Below, in pieces: positions 8,663 through 18,104 of a DNA stretch of 64,000 nucleotides. The stretch comes from Belliella aquatica (lineage in GTDB: Bacteria > Bacteroidota > Bacteroidia > Cytophagales > Cyclobacteriaceae): assembly GCF_014637795.1 (NCBI RefSeq), contig NZ_BMFD01000002.1, positions 254,819 through 318,818 on the forward strand. Reading direction: 5' to 3'. How positions within the stretch are numbered: the stretch's first letter is position 1; each line of letters begins with the position of its first letter. Position numbers and translations under genes: made by a program. The notes beneath the pieces were generated by a model. It did no database searches, was not told the DNA's origin, and saw nothing but the letters and a program-made list of their open reading frames with translations.

Positions 8663-11458
8663 TTATTTCTTTATAAACCGCTTTCTAACTAACTGACGGT
8701 TATCATTTAGCTCAAAGATATAAAGACCTGCCTTAAAATCCTTAATTTCTAACTCTAAATTGTTATTCAGGTCAAATTCCTGTCCTTCCATTAAAACTTT
8801 TCCAGTAACATCTAATATTCTATAATTGAATTGATTAAATCCATTTGGTATAGAAATATTTAATTTATCCGCACTTGGATTTGGATAAATTTTGAATGCT
8901 GTTTCATCAATTTTTTCTTCTTCAAGGGAGGTAATGATATCCTCCAAAATCTGTCCTTCGGGCAAAGGAAGTTTCTGATTCGTAAACAAAACAAATTGAT
9001 TGCCTCGCAAGCGTTGTGTGATGGAGTTAGAAACCACATTAATTTCTTCACCTGTAAAGTAATTGTACCATGTGCCATTAGAGGGGAAGGTTAAAGAAGC
9101 GTTATTTACGTCTGTTAGACCAAAATTCCCATAAACTACTACACTCAAATCCCCTTCTGACACTTTGATTGATTTCACAGATTGGGTTAAAGACAAAGTC
9201 GCTTGATCTGGATTGTTAAAAACATTGTAATTGTTTTTTAAGTGGATCATAGCTTTGTACAGATTAAAAAGCCTTTGTCTTTCTGGATTATCTAAGTAAT
9301 TCCAACGCGTAGGTTTCACTCCAAGACGGTCATTGTTCAATTCCAAATCGTAACCAAATTCTTCGAATTGCCACAACATCTTTGGTCCAGGAATCGCGAA
9401 AAAGAAGGTTGCCATCAACTGATTTCTATTAGTTGCATGATTCAATTCTCTGATATCAATAGGCGATCTTTGTCCAAAGTTGACAGATTCCCACATGGTA
9501 CGTTCTTCATCATGACTTTCCATATAAGTAATCAGATTACTCTGCTCCCAACCTCTCGTTTTGTAATATCCCCAATCGAAGTTTCTGGAATTTCCTTTTG
9601 CCATTTCTCTAAAATCTCCGTTCATGTTTCCCCAAAACATCAATCCATAATTAGCCAGTTCTCGCTCCTCACTGTTATCAGCAAAATGCTCTAAAATTAA
9701 ATAAGCATCAGGGTGATTCGCTTTGATGTTGTCATAAATATCCTTCCAAATAGCAATTCTAGAAGCATCTCTCTGACCCCACAATGAAACATTTCCACCT
9801 GAATTAACCTGAGTAAATCCCTTACTCAAGTCAAATCTATAGCCATCAAATTTATATTCAGATAGCCAATAATCATTCACAGAATCAACAAAAGCTTTGG
9901 TGTAAGTACTTTCATGGTTAAAATCATAACCTACATTGAACGGATGCTTCGCTTCTCTATTGAACCAGGGATTGTCTAAAGTTGGCGCTCCATAATCTCC
10001 ATCATTGTAAAGTCTCACCATAGGATTTTGTCCAAAAGCATGATTAAGGACCATATCAAGAATCACAACCATATCTCTTTTATGTGCTTCATCGATCAAT
10101 TCTTTTAGTTCATTTTTAGTCCCATAGTACTTATCAGGCGCAAAAAAGAAGGATGGGTTGTAACCCCAAGAAAGGTTTCCCTCAAACTCCTTTATAGGCA
10201 TCAATTCTAATGCATTGATACCCAAATCCTTCAAATAATCAAGCCTCTCCGTAACAGACTTGTACGTTCTTTTGTCATCAAAATCTCGAACTAAAAGTTC
10301 ATAAACTACTAACTCCTCTGGTTTAGGCTTCACATAGTCCAAGTGTTTCCATTCGTAGGGTATTTGGGCTGTTTGCAAGTAGGTTGCTTGGAATTCTGTT
10401 TTACCTTGAGGATATGGCTTTAAGCCAGGGTGTCTATTTTGATCTATAATTTCCTGATCATTGAATGGGTCTGAAGTTTTATCTGCATATGGATCTCCGA
10501 TTCTAATGCTTCCATCAACGAGATATTGAAAAATGTATTCTTGACCCGGAATTAGGTCAGAAATTCTTAACCAAAACATTTCCTTATTTGGCGTTTGAAA
10601 CATTTGATAGTTTGGCAGGATTTGCCAATTATTAAAGTCTCCAATGACAAAAACATTCTTTTTATTTGGCGCCTCAAGTACCAATACTACTTCAGTGTCT
10701 GAAATGTAGTTAATTCCTTTTTTTGCTCCTTGGGGTAAATTTGCTTGCGGACTTTGACCTACTACATTGATAGAAAGATTTGCTGTGGCTTCTTCTGTTC
10801 CAGAAATAGCTTTTGCCTGAATATCAAAAACACCTTCGGTGGTGGCTTCAAAAATATAATTTAAACTTTCCGAGGCTGTGGCTGTGGCCACTTCAGTATT
10901 ATTGACAGAGATACTTAGATTTGAAGTCTCTGAGGCGATTACTGCAATGTTTTGACTCTCTCCTATTTCTAACAATATGGATGAAGACTGAGGATTTGTA
11001 AAACTTACATCAAAGCCTTGACTAAGATTCACAAAAAAATCTCCATTAGCATCATTCTTTCCTTCTAGTGATCCAGTTGCATTCCGGAAAACCATCCCCA
11101 TTCTATAAATAACTTGTCCAGAAGAGATATTAAAGAACTCATTAGGAGTCAATTCCCATTCCCAAATATTTGATTGGCCAGCAACTTTAGTCATTCGAGC
11201 ATTGGCATCAGCAGTACCCCAAGTAAAAGGAACGATTGCCCATGTAGTCGATGTAGGTCCAGCGATAACTGCTCCAATATGTATATATACAGGATCTACA
11301 CCTGAAAGCCCAGAAGTTCCTTTGCTAGCATCATAGATAATTTTTACTTTTTGATCCACTCTTGGGAAACTTGGTACCGTGGTCACTTGTGCAAAGACAT
11401 TTCCGAAGAAGAGAAATAATGATAAAAAAATGGCTGAAATAGTAAATTTTGAAATCAT
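8663..11458 (-). CDS. Secreted GH13 alpha-amylase/pullulanase-like enzyme with T9SS sorting domain
   Basis: 931 residues. Signal peptide (about 1-24, ends NVFAQ), then two N-terminal beta domains (25-235), a CBM48-like module near 262-335 (NKKNVFVIGDFNNWQ), the GH13 barrel (380-720) and a beta-sandwich domain. The catalytic residues are Asp543 (FDGYRFDLSKG), Glu590 (LILEHFADN) and Asp650 (YMESHDEER; the usual NHD is SHD). Residues about 855-931 are a type A T9SS C-terminal domain (YPNPSADKLNISIPNG to LVRKRFIKK). The protein is therefore exported to the cell surface or medium by the type IX system. Exact linkage specificity is not deducible. Confidence 0.9.
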   Translation of the reverse strand: MISKFTISAIFLSLFLFFGNVFAQVTTVPSFPRVDQKVKIIYDASKGTSGLSGVDPVYIHIGAVIAGPTSTTWAIVPFTWGTADANARMTKVAGQSNIWEWELTPNEFFNISSGQVIYRMGMVFRNATGSLEGKNDANGDFFVNLSQGFDVSFTNPQSSSILLEIGESQNIAVIASETSNLSISVNNTEVATATASESLNYIFEATTEGVFDIQAKAISGTEEATANLSINVVGQSPQANLPQGAKKGINYISDTEVVLVLEAPNKKNVFVIGDFNNWQILPNYQMFQTPNKEMFWLRISDLIPGQEYIFQYLVDGSIRIGDPYADKTSDPFNDQEIIDQNRHPGLKPYPQGKTEFQATYLQTAQIPYEWKHLDYVKPKPEELVVYELLVRDFDDKRTYKSVTERLDYLKDLGINALELMPIKEFEGNLSWGYNPSFFFAPDKYYGTKNELKELIDEAHKRDMVVILDMVLNHAFGQNPMVRLYNDGDYGAPTLDNPWFNREAKHPFNVGYDFNHESTYTKAFVDSVNDYWLSEYKFDGYRFDLSKGFTQVNSGGNVSLWGQRDASRIAIWKDIYDNIKANHPDAYLILEHFADNSEERELANYGLMFWGNMNGDFREMAKGNSRNFDWGYYKTRGWEQSNLITYMESHDEERTMWESVNFGQRSPIDIRELNHATNRNQLMATFFFAIPGPKMLWQFEEFGYDLELNNDRLGVKPTRWNYLDNPERQRLFNLYKAMIHLKNNYNVFNNPDQATLSLTQSVKSIKVSEGDLSVVVYGNFGLTDVNNASLTFPSNGTWYNYFTGEEINVVSNSITQRLRGNQFVLFTNQKLPLPEGQILEDIITSLEEEKIDETAFKIYPNPSADKLNISIPNGFNQFNYRILDVTGKVLMEGQEFDLNNNLELEIKDFKAGLYIFELNDNRQLVRKRFIKK

Positions 11459-11523
11459 AATCTTGAATCAAGAAAGGTATGGGTGTATTGTATTTAATCA
11501 AATAAATTGATGAGGATGGATAA

Positions 11524-11557
11524 AGAAAAAGTACTGAAATAGTCCAGTACTTTTTCT
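11524..11557 (-). terminator. Terminator-like hairpin after the SusE-like gene
   Basis: Perfect 12-bp arms (agaaaaagtact / agtactttttct) with a 10-base loop, ending in T5CT3 on the minus strand. It lies between the SusE-like gene and the GH13 gene and may produce an excess of the lipoprotein mRNA. Confidence 0.7.
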
Positions 11558-11570
11558 AAAGCTTTCAATA

Positions 11571-12617
11571 TTAGTTTTTAGTAACTGTATAAAGAACAGC
11601 ACCAGGAGTTTTGAAATCTAGCGTAATTGTGTAGTTACCATCCTCTGGAATAGGAATATTGTTTGCACTATTAAAATTAGCCACACCGCTTTCGTCACCT
11701 AAACCGTAGTTTTGATCCCAAGTATTGGTTCTAAATTTAATTTCACCCTCAGTGAGATCTGTCGTGATTTTCAAAACATTTTGAGCTGCATCAAAAGTCA
11801 TTGGAGTTTCAGTATTCCAATCGCCTGTTGTGGCACTTCCAATAATTCCCCATACTCCTACTCTTTCTAACTCATATGTAAGGTTATTCAAATCAGCTTT
11901 TACTCTGTAAGTTCCAAATCCATCTGCAATTTTAACGTTACCACCCTTCTCTACCAAAGAACCTGGCGTTGCACCTTCTCCAAAATCTGGGAACTCATCC
12001 CATGCTGGACCTGTGATAAACTTGAACTCTCCCGAACCACTCAAAATATGAACAAAACCTTCATAAACATCATCAGAATTTTCTGAAAATAATATGGTGT
12101 TGTCATTAGATGGGTTCCAGCTTTGGTAATCACCAGGAACTCTTAAGGATGGTAGTACGACTTCAGTCGAATAAGGAGTCACTGAAATAACAACTGCTTC
12201 ACCACTGACAGCTGATAATCCAGCTCTTGAAGGTGTTGCATTCACTCTGAATTCAAGATTTCCCGCTTCACCTGCAACAAGACCCTTGGATATTGCACTC
12301 CTGTTTAGATCGTCAACTTTGACCTCAACGGTTGTTGTAGTAGCGGAACCTACGCCTACTGGTGCTGCAAAATTATTCCCTACGGCATCCACTTGAATTT
12401 CATAGGTTGTCTCAGAAACATTCACGCCAAAATCAGCGGCATTCAAATTAAAAACAATCAATTCCTCAGCATCATCCATGCTTAGAACGATATTAGAAGG
12501 TGCTGCTGATAAGGTGGCTCCAGTTTGTTCAATAATTCTAGGTTGCTCAAGTTGCTCACAAGACCAAACTAATGGTAGTGCAAAGACTACAAATAGAAGT
12601 TTACTAAGTACTCTCAT
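11571..12617 (-). CDS. SusE/SusF-like outer-membrane starch-binding lipoprotein
   Basis: 348 residues. Lipoprotein signal with lipobox VWSC (Cys20). An N-terminal SusE-type fibronectin-like domain (about 35-150) contains the typical VVISVTPYSTE block, followed by two repeated carbohydrate-binding modules: LRVPGDYQSWNPS...FVHILSGSGEFKFITGP (about 158-205) and GVWGIIGSATTGDWNTETPM to GEIKFRTNTWDQNYG (about 253-305). SusE/SusF bind starch at the cell surface. Normally they follow susC and susD; here the gene is first in its operon, next to a divergent LacI regulator, and no susC or susD is present in the window. Confidence 0.85.
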   Translation of the reverse strand: MRVLSKLLFVVFALPLVWSCEQLEQPRIIEQTGATLSAAPSNIVLSMDDAEELIVFNLNAADFGVNVSETTYEIQVDAVGNNFAAPVGVGSATTTTVEVKVDDLNRSAISKGLVAGEAGNLEFRVNATPSRAGLSAVSGEAVVISVTPYSTEVVLPSLRVPGDYQSWNPSNDNTILFSENSDDVYEGFVHILSGSGEFKFITGPAWDEFPDFGEGATPGSLVEKGGNVKIADGFGTYRVKADLNNLTYELERVGVWGIIGSATTGDWNTETPMTFDAAQNVLKITTDLTEGEIKFRTNTWDQNYGLGDESGVANFNSANNIPIPEDGNYTITLDFKTPGAVLYTVTKN

Positions 12618-12803
12618 AATAATAGATTTTGGTGTAAATTGTTAATTCTTCAATAATGATTATTTTATATTTTTAATTTATTTTATCATATCATAAATAA
12701 ATTCACGCATTAGATCGCATAATTTCTTTCGACAGTTATATATCTATATTATGTGTTGAAATCCATCCAAACAAGTCTTTAATCAAAAAAATAGTTACAA
12801 TTT

Positions 12804-12837
12804 ATCGTGCAATCGTCGCCGCAATCGTTTGCACGAT
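12804..12837. promoter_or_regulatory. Candidate LacI-family operator with large inverted repeat
   Basis: GCAATCGTTTGC at 12821-12832 resembles the LacI/GalR-type operator. It is nested in a perfect 9-bp inverted repeat, ATCGTGCAA (12804-12812) and TTGCACGAT (12829-12837). It lies in the 350-bp gap between divergent SusE-like and LacI genes, so the regulator probably controls both. The rest of this gap is AT-rich with a TATCTTTA -7-like element at 12935-12942. Confidence 0.6.
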
Positions 12838-12967
12838 ATGAAAATTTTTATTCATCGAAGTACTCAAATTATAAAAATCAAGAAAAATCAAATTTTTAAT
12901 GGACAAGGAAAATCCATTTTGAAATAATTTCCGCTATCTTTAAAATTCTTCGAATAATATAATTTTT

Positions 12968-13996
12968 ATGAAATTAGGACAAGTAACAATCAAGGACATA
13001 GCTCGTGAGCTAAATGTTTCGACTTCAACAGTTTCTAGAGCTCTGAAGGATTATCCCGGGATCAGTGATGATACCAAAAAGAAAGTTAAAGATCTTGCTG
13101 AAAAATTACATTATAGACCCAATGCTGTAGCTTTAAGCTTAAGAAAAAGTAAATCCTTTACCATCGGAGTGATTATCCCCGAAGTTGTTCACTTTTTCTT
13201 TTCCACTGTAATCAGTGGCATCGAAGAAATTGCCTATGCAAATGGGTATAATGTCATCCTTTGCCAAACCAATGAAAAATTACAACGAGAATTGAGTAGC
13301 ATTGAAACCATGCTTGACAATCAAATTGATGGGCTTTTGGTAAGTTTTTCTAAAGAGACTGAAAATTTTGATCACTTTACAAAGTTGATGGAACAAAACT
13401 TCCCTATCGTTTTTTTTGATAGAGTCCCTGATATAGAAAACACAGTGAATGTTACTGTGAATGATTTCAAAGGCGCTTATGACGCCACTAAACATTTAAT
13501 TGAACAAGGTTATAAAAATATCATCCATTTAGCTGGTCCCAAAACACTTCCAATCAGTGCAAAAAGAAAGGATGGCTACAAGCAAGCTCTACAAGATCAT
13601 CAAATGATTTTAAATCCAGAATGGATTATCCCTTGTCCTATTGGCACGCAAGAAGAGAGCTACGAAATCACAAAGACACTCTTTAAAAGTAACGAAAATC
13701 ATCCCGATGCGATTTTCGCAAGTAATGATATTGCTGCCGCAGGCGCCATGATGGCAGTGAAAGAATTAGGTCTAAAAGTTCCTGAAGATGTTGGAATAGT
13801 AGGCTTTTCCAACTGGCAATTTTCATCAATGATCGACCCACCACTCTCTAGTGTTGAACAGCCAGGTTTTGAGATGGGTGAAAAAGCGACAGCTATGCTT
13901 TTGGAAATGATAGAGAAAAAAAAGGAGTCTAATTGGGAAGCAAAAACGATCGTGCTTGAGACAGAATTACTCGTGAGGAAGTCTTCACAGAAATAA
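12968..13996 (+). CDS. LacI-family transcriptional regulator of the alpha-glucan cluster
   Basis: 342 residues. The N-terminal helix-turn-helix (about 7-55) reads VTIKDIARELNVSTSTVSRA, followed by the hinge helix (PNAVALSLRKSKS). Residues about 63-335 form the periplasmic-binding-like sensor domain (TIGVIIPEVVHFFFSTVISG ... IFASNDIAAAGAMMAVKELG). It lies between the leftward SusE/GH13 genes and the rightward GH31/MFS genes, and operator-like palindromes occur on both sides. It is likely a repressor or activator responding to a maltodextrin-derived sugar; the ligand is inferred from context. Confidence 0.92.
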   Translation: MKLGQVTIKDIARELNVSTSTVSRALKDYPGISDDTKKKVKDLAEKLHYRPNAVALSLRKSKSFTIGVIIPEVVHFFFSTVISGIEEIAYANGYNVILCQTNEKLQRELSSIETMLDNQIDGLLVSFSKETENFDHFTKLMEQNFPIVFFDRVPDIENTVNVTVNDFKGAYDATKHLIEQGYKNIIHLAGPKTLPISAKRKDGYKQALQDHQMILNPEWIIPCPIGTQEESYEITKTLFKSNENHPDAIFASNDIAAAGAMMAVKELGLKVPEDVGIVGFSNWQFSSMIDPPLSSVEQPGFEMGEKATAMLLEMIEKKKESNWEAKTIVLETELLVRKSSQK

Positions 13997-14030
13997 TTCT
14001 ATAAATTTTCATTTCTTTTCAAACAATTAA

Positions 14031-14044
14031 TGCAAACGTTTGAA
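14031..14044. promoter_or_regulatory. Candidate LacI-family operator before the GH31 gene
   Basis: TGCAAACGTTTGAA contains the perfect 10-bp palindrome CAAACGTTTG, the classic LacI/GalR half-site pairing. It lies between the regulator stop and the GH31 start; a -7-like TAGCTTTA is at 14150-14157. Confidence 0.65.
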
Positions 14045-14208
14045 TAGGTCTTGGTTTAAAAAAAACAAAGATTACTTTTAACATTTAGAAGAATATTGTG
14101 TAATCAGGCCTTATCAAGCAATTTTTTACTTTAAATTTACTTTATAATTTAGCTTTACACAATAAGCAACGTGCTAGTTCTTAGCATTCCAAATACAACT
14201 TTGATTCA

Positions 14209-16632
14209 ATGACCTTAGCTTCAAAAACAAGAAATTCAAATCGAAATCTTCATCTAGGAAATGTGGAGAGTTGGGAAAAAACAGACTTTGGTATTACAGG
14301 AAAAACAAATCATGGATTTTTCACGATCACAGTCTTTGAACACGATACAATCAGAGTTCAAGCGAACCAAGAAGAAGCGTATTTCCCTAATCCGTATAGT
14401 GTTGTTGCGCAACCGAAACATTGCGGTTTTTCGATTGAAGAATTCGAGGAACTGCTCGTCATCAAAACCAAAACTATTGAGGTTAGAATCTATCTCAATC
14501 CATTTCATATTAAATTTTATGATAGGAATGGCAAATTATTAAATGAAGATGATGCTTCATTTTCTATTTCTTGGCTTGGAACAGAAGTGACCAATTATAA
14601 GAAATTACAACCCAATGAAAAGTTTATCGGCTTAGGTGAGAAAACAGGTAATCTCAACCGTGCGGGGAATGCTTACACCAACTGGAATACAGATTACTTT
14701 GCATACGGAATTGGTGATGATCCTCTTTATATGTCTATTCCTTTTTATTTAGGCATTCACAACCAAACTGCTTACGGAATCTTTTTTGATAATACACACA
14801 AGTCTGTTTTTAACTTTGGAGCTTCCAATAACCGATTTATGTATTTTTCTGCTGAAGATGGAGAAATCGATTACTACTTTTTTCATGATGATGGTGTGGA
14901 CAAAATTATCAGCGCCTATACCAAGCTGACAGGAAGAATGGAAATGCCCCCCATGTGGTCATTAGGATTTCAGCAATGCCGATATTCTTATTATCCTGAA
15001 TCTGAGGTGCTAAATCTTGCTCAAACTTTCAGAGAAAAGGACATGCCTGCTGATGTAATTTATCTTGATATCCATCATATGGAAAAGTACAAGGTTTTCA
15101 CATTTGACAATGAAAAATTTACCGATCCAAAAGCCATGATTGCTAGATTGAAGGAGAAAGGCTTCAAAGTAGTGGTCATCATGGATCCAGGGATCAAAAA
15201 GGAAGAGAGCTACGCGCCCTTTAACGAAGGCTTGGAAAAAGACTTATTTGTGAAGTATCCTGACGGAGAAATTTATGAAGGTCAAGTATGGCCAGGTTGG
15301 TGTGCTTTTCCTGATTTCACCAAAGAAGAAACCAGAACTTGGTGGGGTGAAAAGATGAAATTCTATAAAGATGCGGGGGTTGATGGGTATTGGACGGACA
15401 TGAACGAACCGGCTTCTTGGGGTCAGCACACGCCAAATCTGATTGATTTTCACTACGAAGGCGAGCTAGTTAGCCACCGAAAAGCGAGAAATGTGTATGG
15501 CATGCAGATGGCCAAAGCAGCCAAAGAAGGAAGTGAATTGCAAGCGCCAAATCAACGGCCGTTTGTATTGACGCGTTCAGGATTTTCAGGAATTCAGCGC
15601 TATGCAGCCGCTTGGACAGGTGATAATGTGTCAAGTGAAGAACACATGTTGGCTGGTGTCAGATTGGTTAACAGTCTTGGATTGAGTGGGGTTTCGTTTT
15701 CTGGATATGACATTGGGGGATTTGCAGGAGAAGCCTCTAAATCTTTGTTTGCAAGGTGGATGAGTATCGCCACTTTCTCTCCATTCTACAGAGCACATTC
15801 AATGATCAATAGCTGTGATTCAGAGCCTTGGTCTTTTGGAGAAGAAGTAGAGGAAATCTCAAGAAACTATATGAAATTGAGGTATCAAATGCTCCCGACT
15901 TTATATAGTAACTTTTTCAAAAGCACGCAATCAGGACTTCCTATAGCTAAAAGTTTGGCGATTGATTATCCTTTTGATGCCAAAGTTTATGAAGAAACTT
16001 ACCAGAATCAATACCTATTTTGTGAATCCTTACTTATTGCTCCCATAGAAAGCACCAAGGAAATCACTAAGGTTTATCTTCCGGAAGGCGACTGGTATTA
16101 TTTCTTCAATGATCAAAAGTATTCAGGCAATCAGATAATTTATGTAGATACACCATTGAGCTATTTGCCTGTTTTTGCGAAAGCAGGTTCAATCATCGCC
16201 ATGCAAAGTGCCATATCACATACTGACGCTCCACATGAAGAAGTCTTGAAGCTTCATATTTACAAAGGAAAGGGTTCATTCACCTATCTTCATTATGAAG
16301 ATGATGGAAGTAGTAAGGATTATCAAAAAGCTGCATTTTTCAAAAGGGAAATAACTTGGGATTCAGATCAGCAAGAAATCCAATTTGGAGCTGTGGAAGG
16401 CAATTACCAATCAGCATTCAAAGATATTCAGCTTTATCTTCATGGTATTGATTCAGATTCAGTACAAATGGAAGATCAGCAAATAAATGGTCATCAAGAA
16501 AATATAGCCTTTCTAGGACGCTTGACAGAATTTGATCCATTACCAGATTATTCTCAACCTTACTATGAAGTAGAAGACATCCATTCTTTTAGAATAGAAC
16601 ATCGATCTACTGCATTCAAAATCAAAATCTAA
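14209..16632 (+). CDS. GH31 alpha-glucosidase
   Basis: 807 residues, no signal peptide, so probably cytoplasmic. An N-terminal beta-sandwich (1-240) precedes the barrel: MPPMWSLGFQQCRYSYYPES (246-265), nucleophile Asp397 in GYWTDMNEPASWG and acid/base Asp472 in AAWTGDNVSSEEHM. The C-terminal part is beta-rich (LPEGDWYYFFND near 625). It would hydrolyse terminal alpha-glucosidic bonds of imported malto-oligosaccharides to glucose. The next gene, 32 bases downstream, is the likely importer, so the pair forms an uptake and hydrolysis operon under the LacI regulator. Confidence 0.93.
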   Translation: MTLASKTRNSNRNLHLGNVESWEKTDFGITGKTNHGFFTITVFEHDTIRVQANQEEAYFPNPYSVVAQPKHCGFSIEEFEELLVIKTKTIEVRIYLNPFHIKFYDRNGKLLNEDDASFSISWLGTEVTNYKKLQPNEKFIGLGEKTGNLNRAGNAYTNWNTDYFAYGIGDDPLYMSIPFYLGIHNQTAYGIFFDNTHKSVFNFGASNNRFMYFSAEDGEIDYYFFHDDGVDKIISAYTKLTGRMEMPPMWSLGFQQCRYSYYPESEVLNLAQTFREKDMPADVIYLDIHHMEKYKVFTFDNEKFTDPKAMIARLKEKGFKVVVIMDPGIKKEESYAPFNEGLEKDLFVKYPDGEIYEGQVWPGWCAFPDFTKEETRTWWGEKMKFYKDAGVDGYWTDMNEPASWGQHTPNLIDFHYEGELVSHRKARNVYGMQMAKAAKEGSELQAPNQRPFVLTRSGFSGIQRYAAAWTGDNVSSEEHMLAGVRLVNSLGLSGVSFSGYDIGGFAGEASKSLFARWMSIATFSPFYRAHSMINSCDSEPWSFGEEVEEISRNYMKLRYQMLPTLYSNFFKSTQSGLPIAKSLAIDYPFDAKVYEETYQNQYLFCESLLIAPIESTKEITKVYLPEGDWYYFFNDQKYSGNQIIYVDTPLSYLPVFAKAGSIIAMQSAISHTDAPHEEVLKLHIYKGKGSFTYLHYEDDGSSKDYQKAAFFKREITWDSDQQEIQFGAVEGNYQSAFKDIQLYLHGIDSDSVQMEDQQINGHQENIAFLGRLTEFDPLPDYSQPYYEVEDIHSFRIEHRSTAFKIKI

Positions 16633-16664
16633 ACCTATCCTGCTTAATCCATAAACCCAAGCTA

Positions 16665-17999
16665 ATGCAAACAGAAGAGAAAAGGCCAAGACTGAGTTTT
16701 TGGCAAATTTGGAATATGAGTTTTGGATTTCTCGGAATCCAATTTGCCTTTGCTTTGCAAGGAGGATTTATGTCTCGAATTTTTCAAACCCTCGGTGCGG
16801 AGAAGGATGATATTCCTATTCTATGGCTTGCAGCTCCGCTTACAGGTCTGATCATACAGCCGATTGTAGGGTATTTGAGTGACAGAACATGGCATCCCAT
16901 CTTAGGTAGAAGAAGACCTTTTTTCTTTATTGGAGCAGTTTTCAGTACCATAGCCTTATTCTTTGCTCCCTACTCTAGCGCTTTGTGGATGGCGGCTTCT
17001 TCTTTATGGATTTTAGATGCTTCGATCAATATCAGCATGGAGCCCTTCAGAGCTTTAGTTGCGGATAAACTTCCTGACAGTCAACGTTCTTATGGATTTG
17101 TAGTGCAAACATTGATCATTGGAATTGGAACTTGGATTGCCAGTAATTTACCATGGTTTATGACCCAAATAGGAGTTCCAAATACAGCCGCAGCAGGTGT
17201 GGTACCTGATTCTGTAAAGTTTGCTTTTGGAATTGGCGCTTTTGTATTATTTACTTCTATCCTCTACACGATTCTCACCACGAAAGAATATCCACCAGAA
17301 GATTTAGAGAAATTTGAGAGAGAGAAGGCTGCAAGCAAAGGTTTCTTCAAAGGAGTAAAAGAAATATTTGAAAATATTCTGGACATGCCAAAAGTAATGC
17401 TCAAGCTTGGTGTTGTTCAGTTTTTCTCTTGGTTTGCATTTTTTACCATGTGGACTTATGCAACACCAGCTATCACAGAGCATATTTTCAAGGCAACAGA
17501 TACCGCATCATTGGCTTACAATAATGCAGCAGATAGTGTGGGGAATTATTTGGGTACTTATGGACTAATCTCTATGTTTTTTGCCTTGATATTGGCTTTT
17601 GTAACCAGTAAGGTCAAAATCAATAGAAAACTAGTACACATGCTCAGTTTGATTTCGGGAGGTATTGGATTTATTTCCATATTCTATATTACCGAGCCAT
17701 GGATGCTTCACCTATGTTTTGCATTGGTTGGAATAGCATGGGCGAGCATTCTCTCTATGCCTTATGCCATGCTCTCTAGTTCTGTAGATCCAAATAAAAT
17801 GGGGATATACATGGGAATCTTCAATATGTTTATCGTAATTCCTCAGATCATTGCCTCTGTAGGTGGCATTACCGTAACATATAAATTCCTATTTGGTGAA
17901 GATGTGATCTACACGATGGTCTTAGCAGGCACATCTCTAATCTTAGCAGGATTTGCCAATCTCTTGATCACAGATAGGAATGCTACCCATGATGGATAA
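16665..17999 (+). CDS. MFS sugar transporter (SLC45/maltose-type)
   Basis: 444 residues with about 12 hydrophobic segments. The family signature between helices 2 and 3 is visible: [20 protein letters not shown] then [10 protein letters not shown] (about 60-90), as in sucrose/maltose symporters of the SLC45-like group. A central cytoplasmic loop (about 205-240, [19 protein letters not shown]) separates two six-helix halves. It probably imports maltose or maltodextrins across the inner membrane for the GH31 enzyme encoded just upstream. A terminator follows. Confidence 0.88.
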   Translation: MQTEEKRPRLSFWQIWNMSFGFLGIQFAFALQGGFMSRIFQTLGAEKDDIPILWLAAPLTGLIIQPIVGYLSDRTWHPILGRRRPFFFIGAVFSTIALFFAPYSSALWMAASSLWILDASINISMEPFRALVADKLPDSQRSYGFVVQTLIIGIGTWIASNLPWFMTQIGVPNTAAAGVVPDSVKFAFGIGAFVLFTSILYTILTTKEYPPEDLEKFEREKAASKGFFKGVKEIFENILDMPKVMLKLGVVQFFSWFAFFTMWTYATPAITEHIFKATDTASLAYNNAADSVGNYLGTYGLISMFFALILAFVTSKVKINRKLVHMLSLISGGIGFISIFYITEPWMLHLCFALVGIAWASILSMPYAMLSSSVDPNKMGIYMGIFNMFIVIPQIIASVGGITVTYKFLFGEDVIYTMVLAGTSLILAGFANLLITDRNATHDG

Positions 18000-18031
18000 A
18001 ATATTTTAGCCTCTTAAGTTTAATAAATTTG

Positions 18032-18069
18032 AAATCCGATAATTTTGTTTGTCGGATTTTCTTTTTTTA
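18032..18069 (+). terminator. Terminator after the MFS transporter gene
   Basis: Arms aaatccga and tcggattt with a loop of about 13 bases, followed by TCTTTTTTT. Confidence 0.7.
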
Positions 18070-18104
18070 ACTAGTGAATCAACGCAATTGAATTAATTTT
18101 GACC

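Noticed and set aside
12618..12967. A hidden susC/susD remnant next to the SusE-like gene
   Set aside because: The gap is AT-rich with operators only; no coding similarity was seen in any frame.
15244..15453. Minus-strand frame inside the GH31 gene, and similar shadow frames in other genes
   Set aside because: They overlap well-supported catalytic regions on the other strand.
18094..18101. TAATTTTG as the promoter of the gene at 18105
   Set aside because: It is 3 bases from the start codon, so transcription would begin inside the gene; kept only as a remark.
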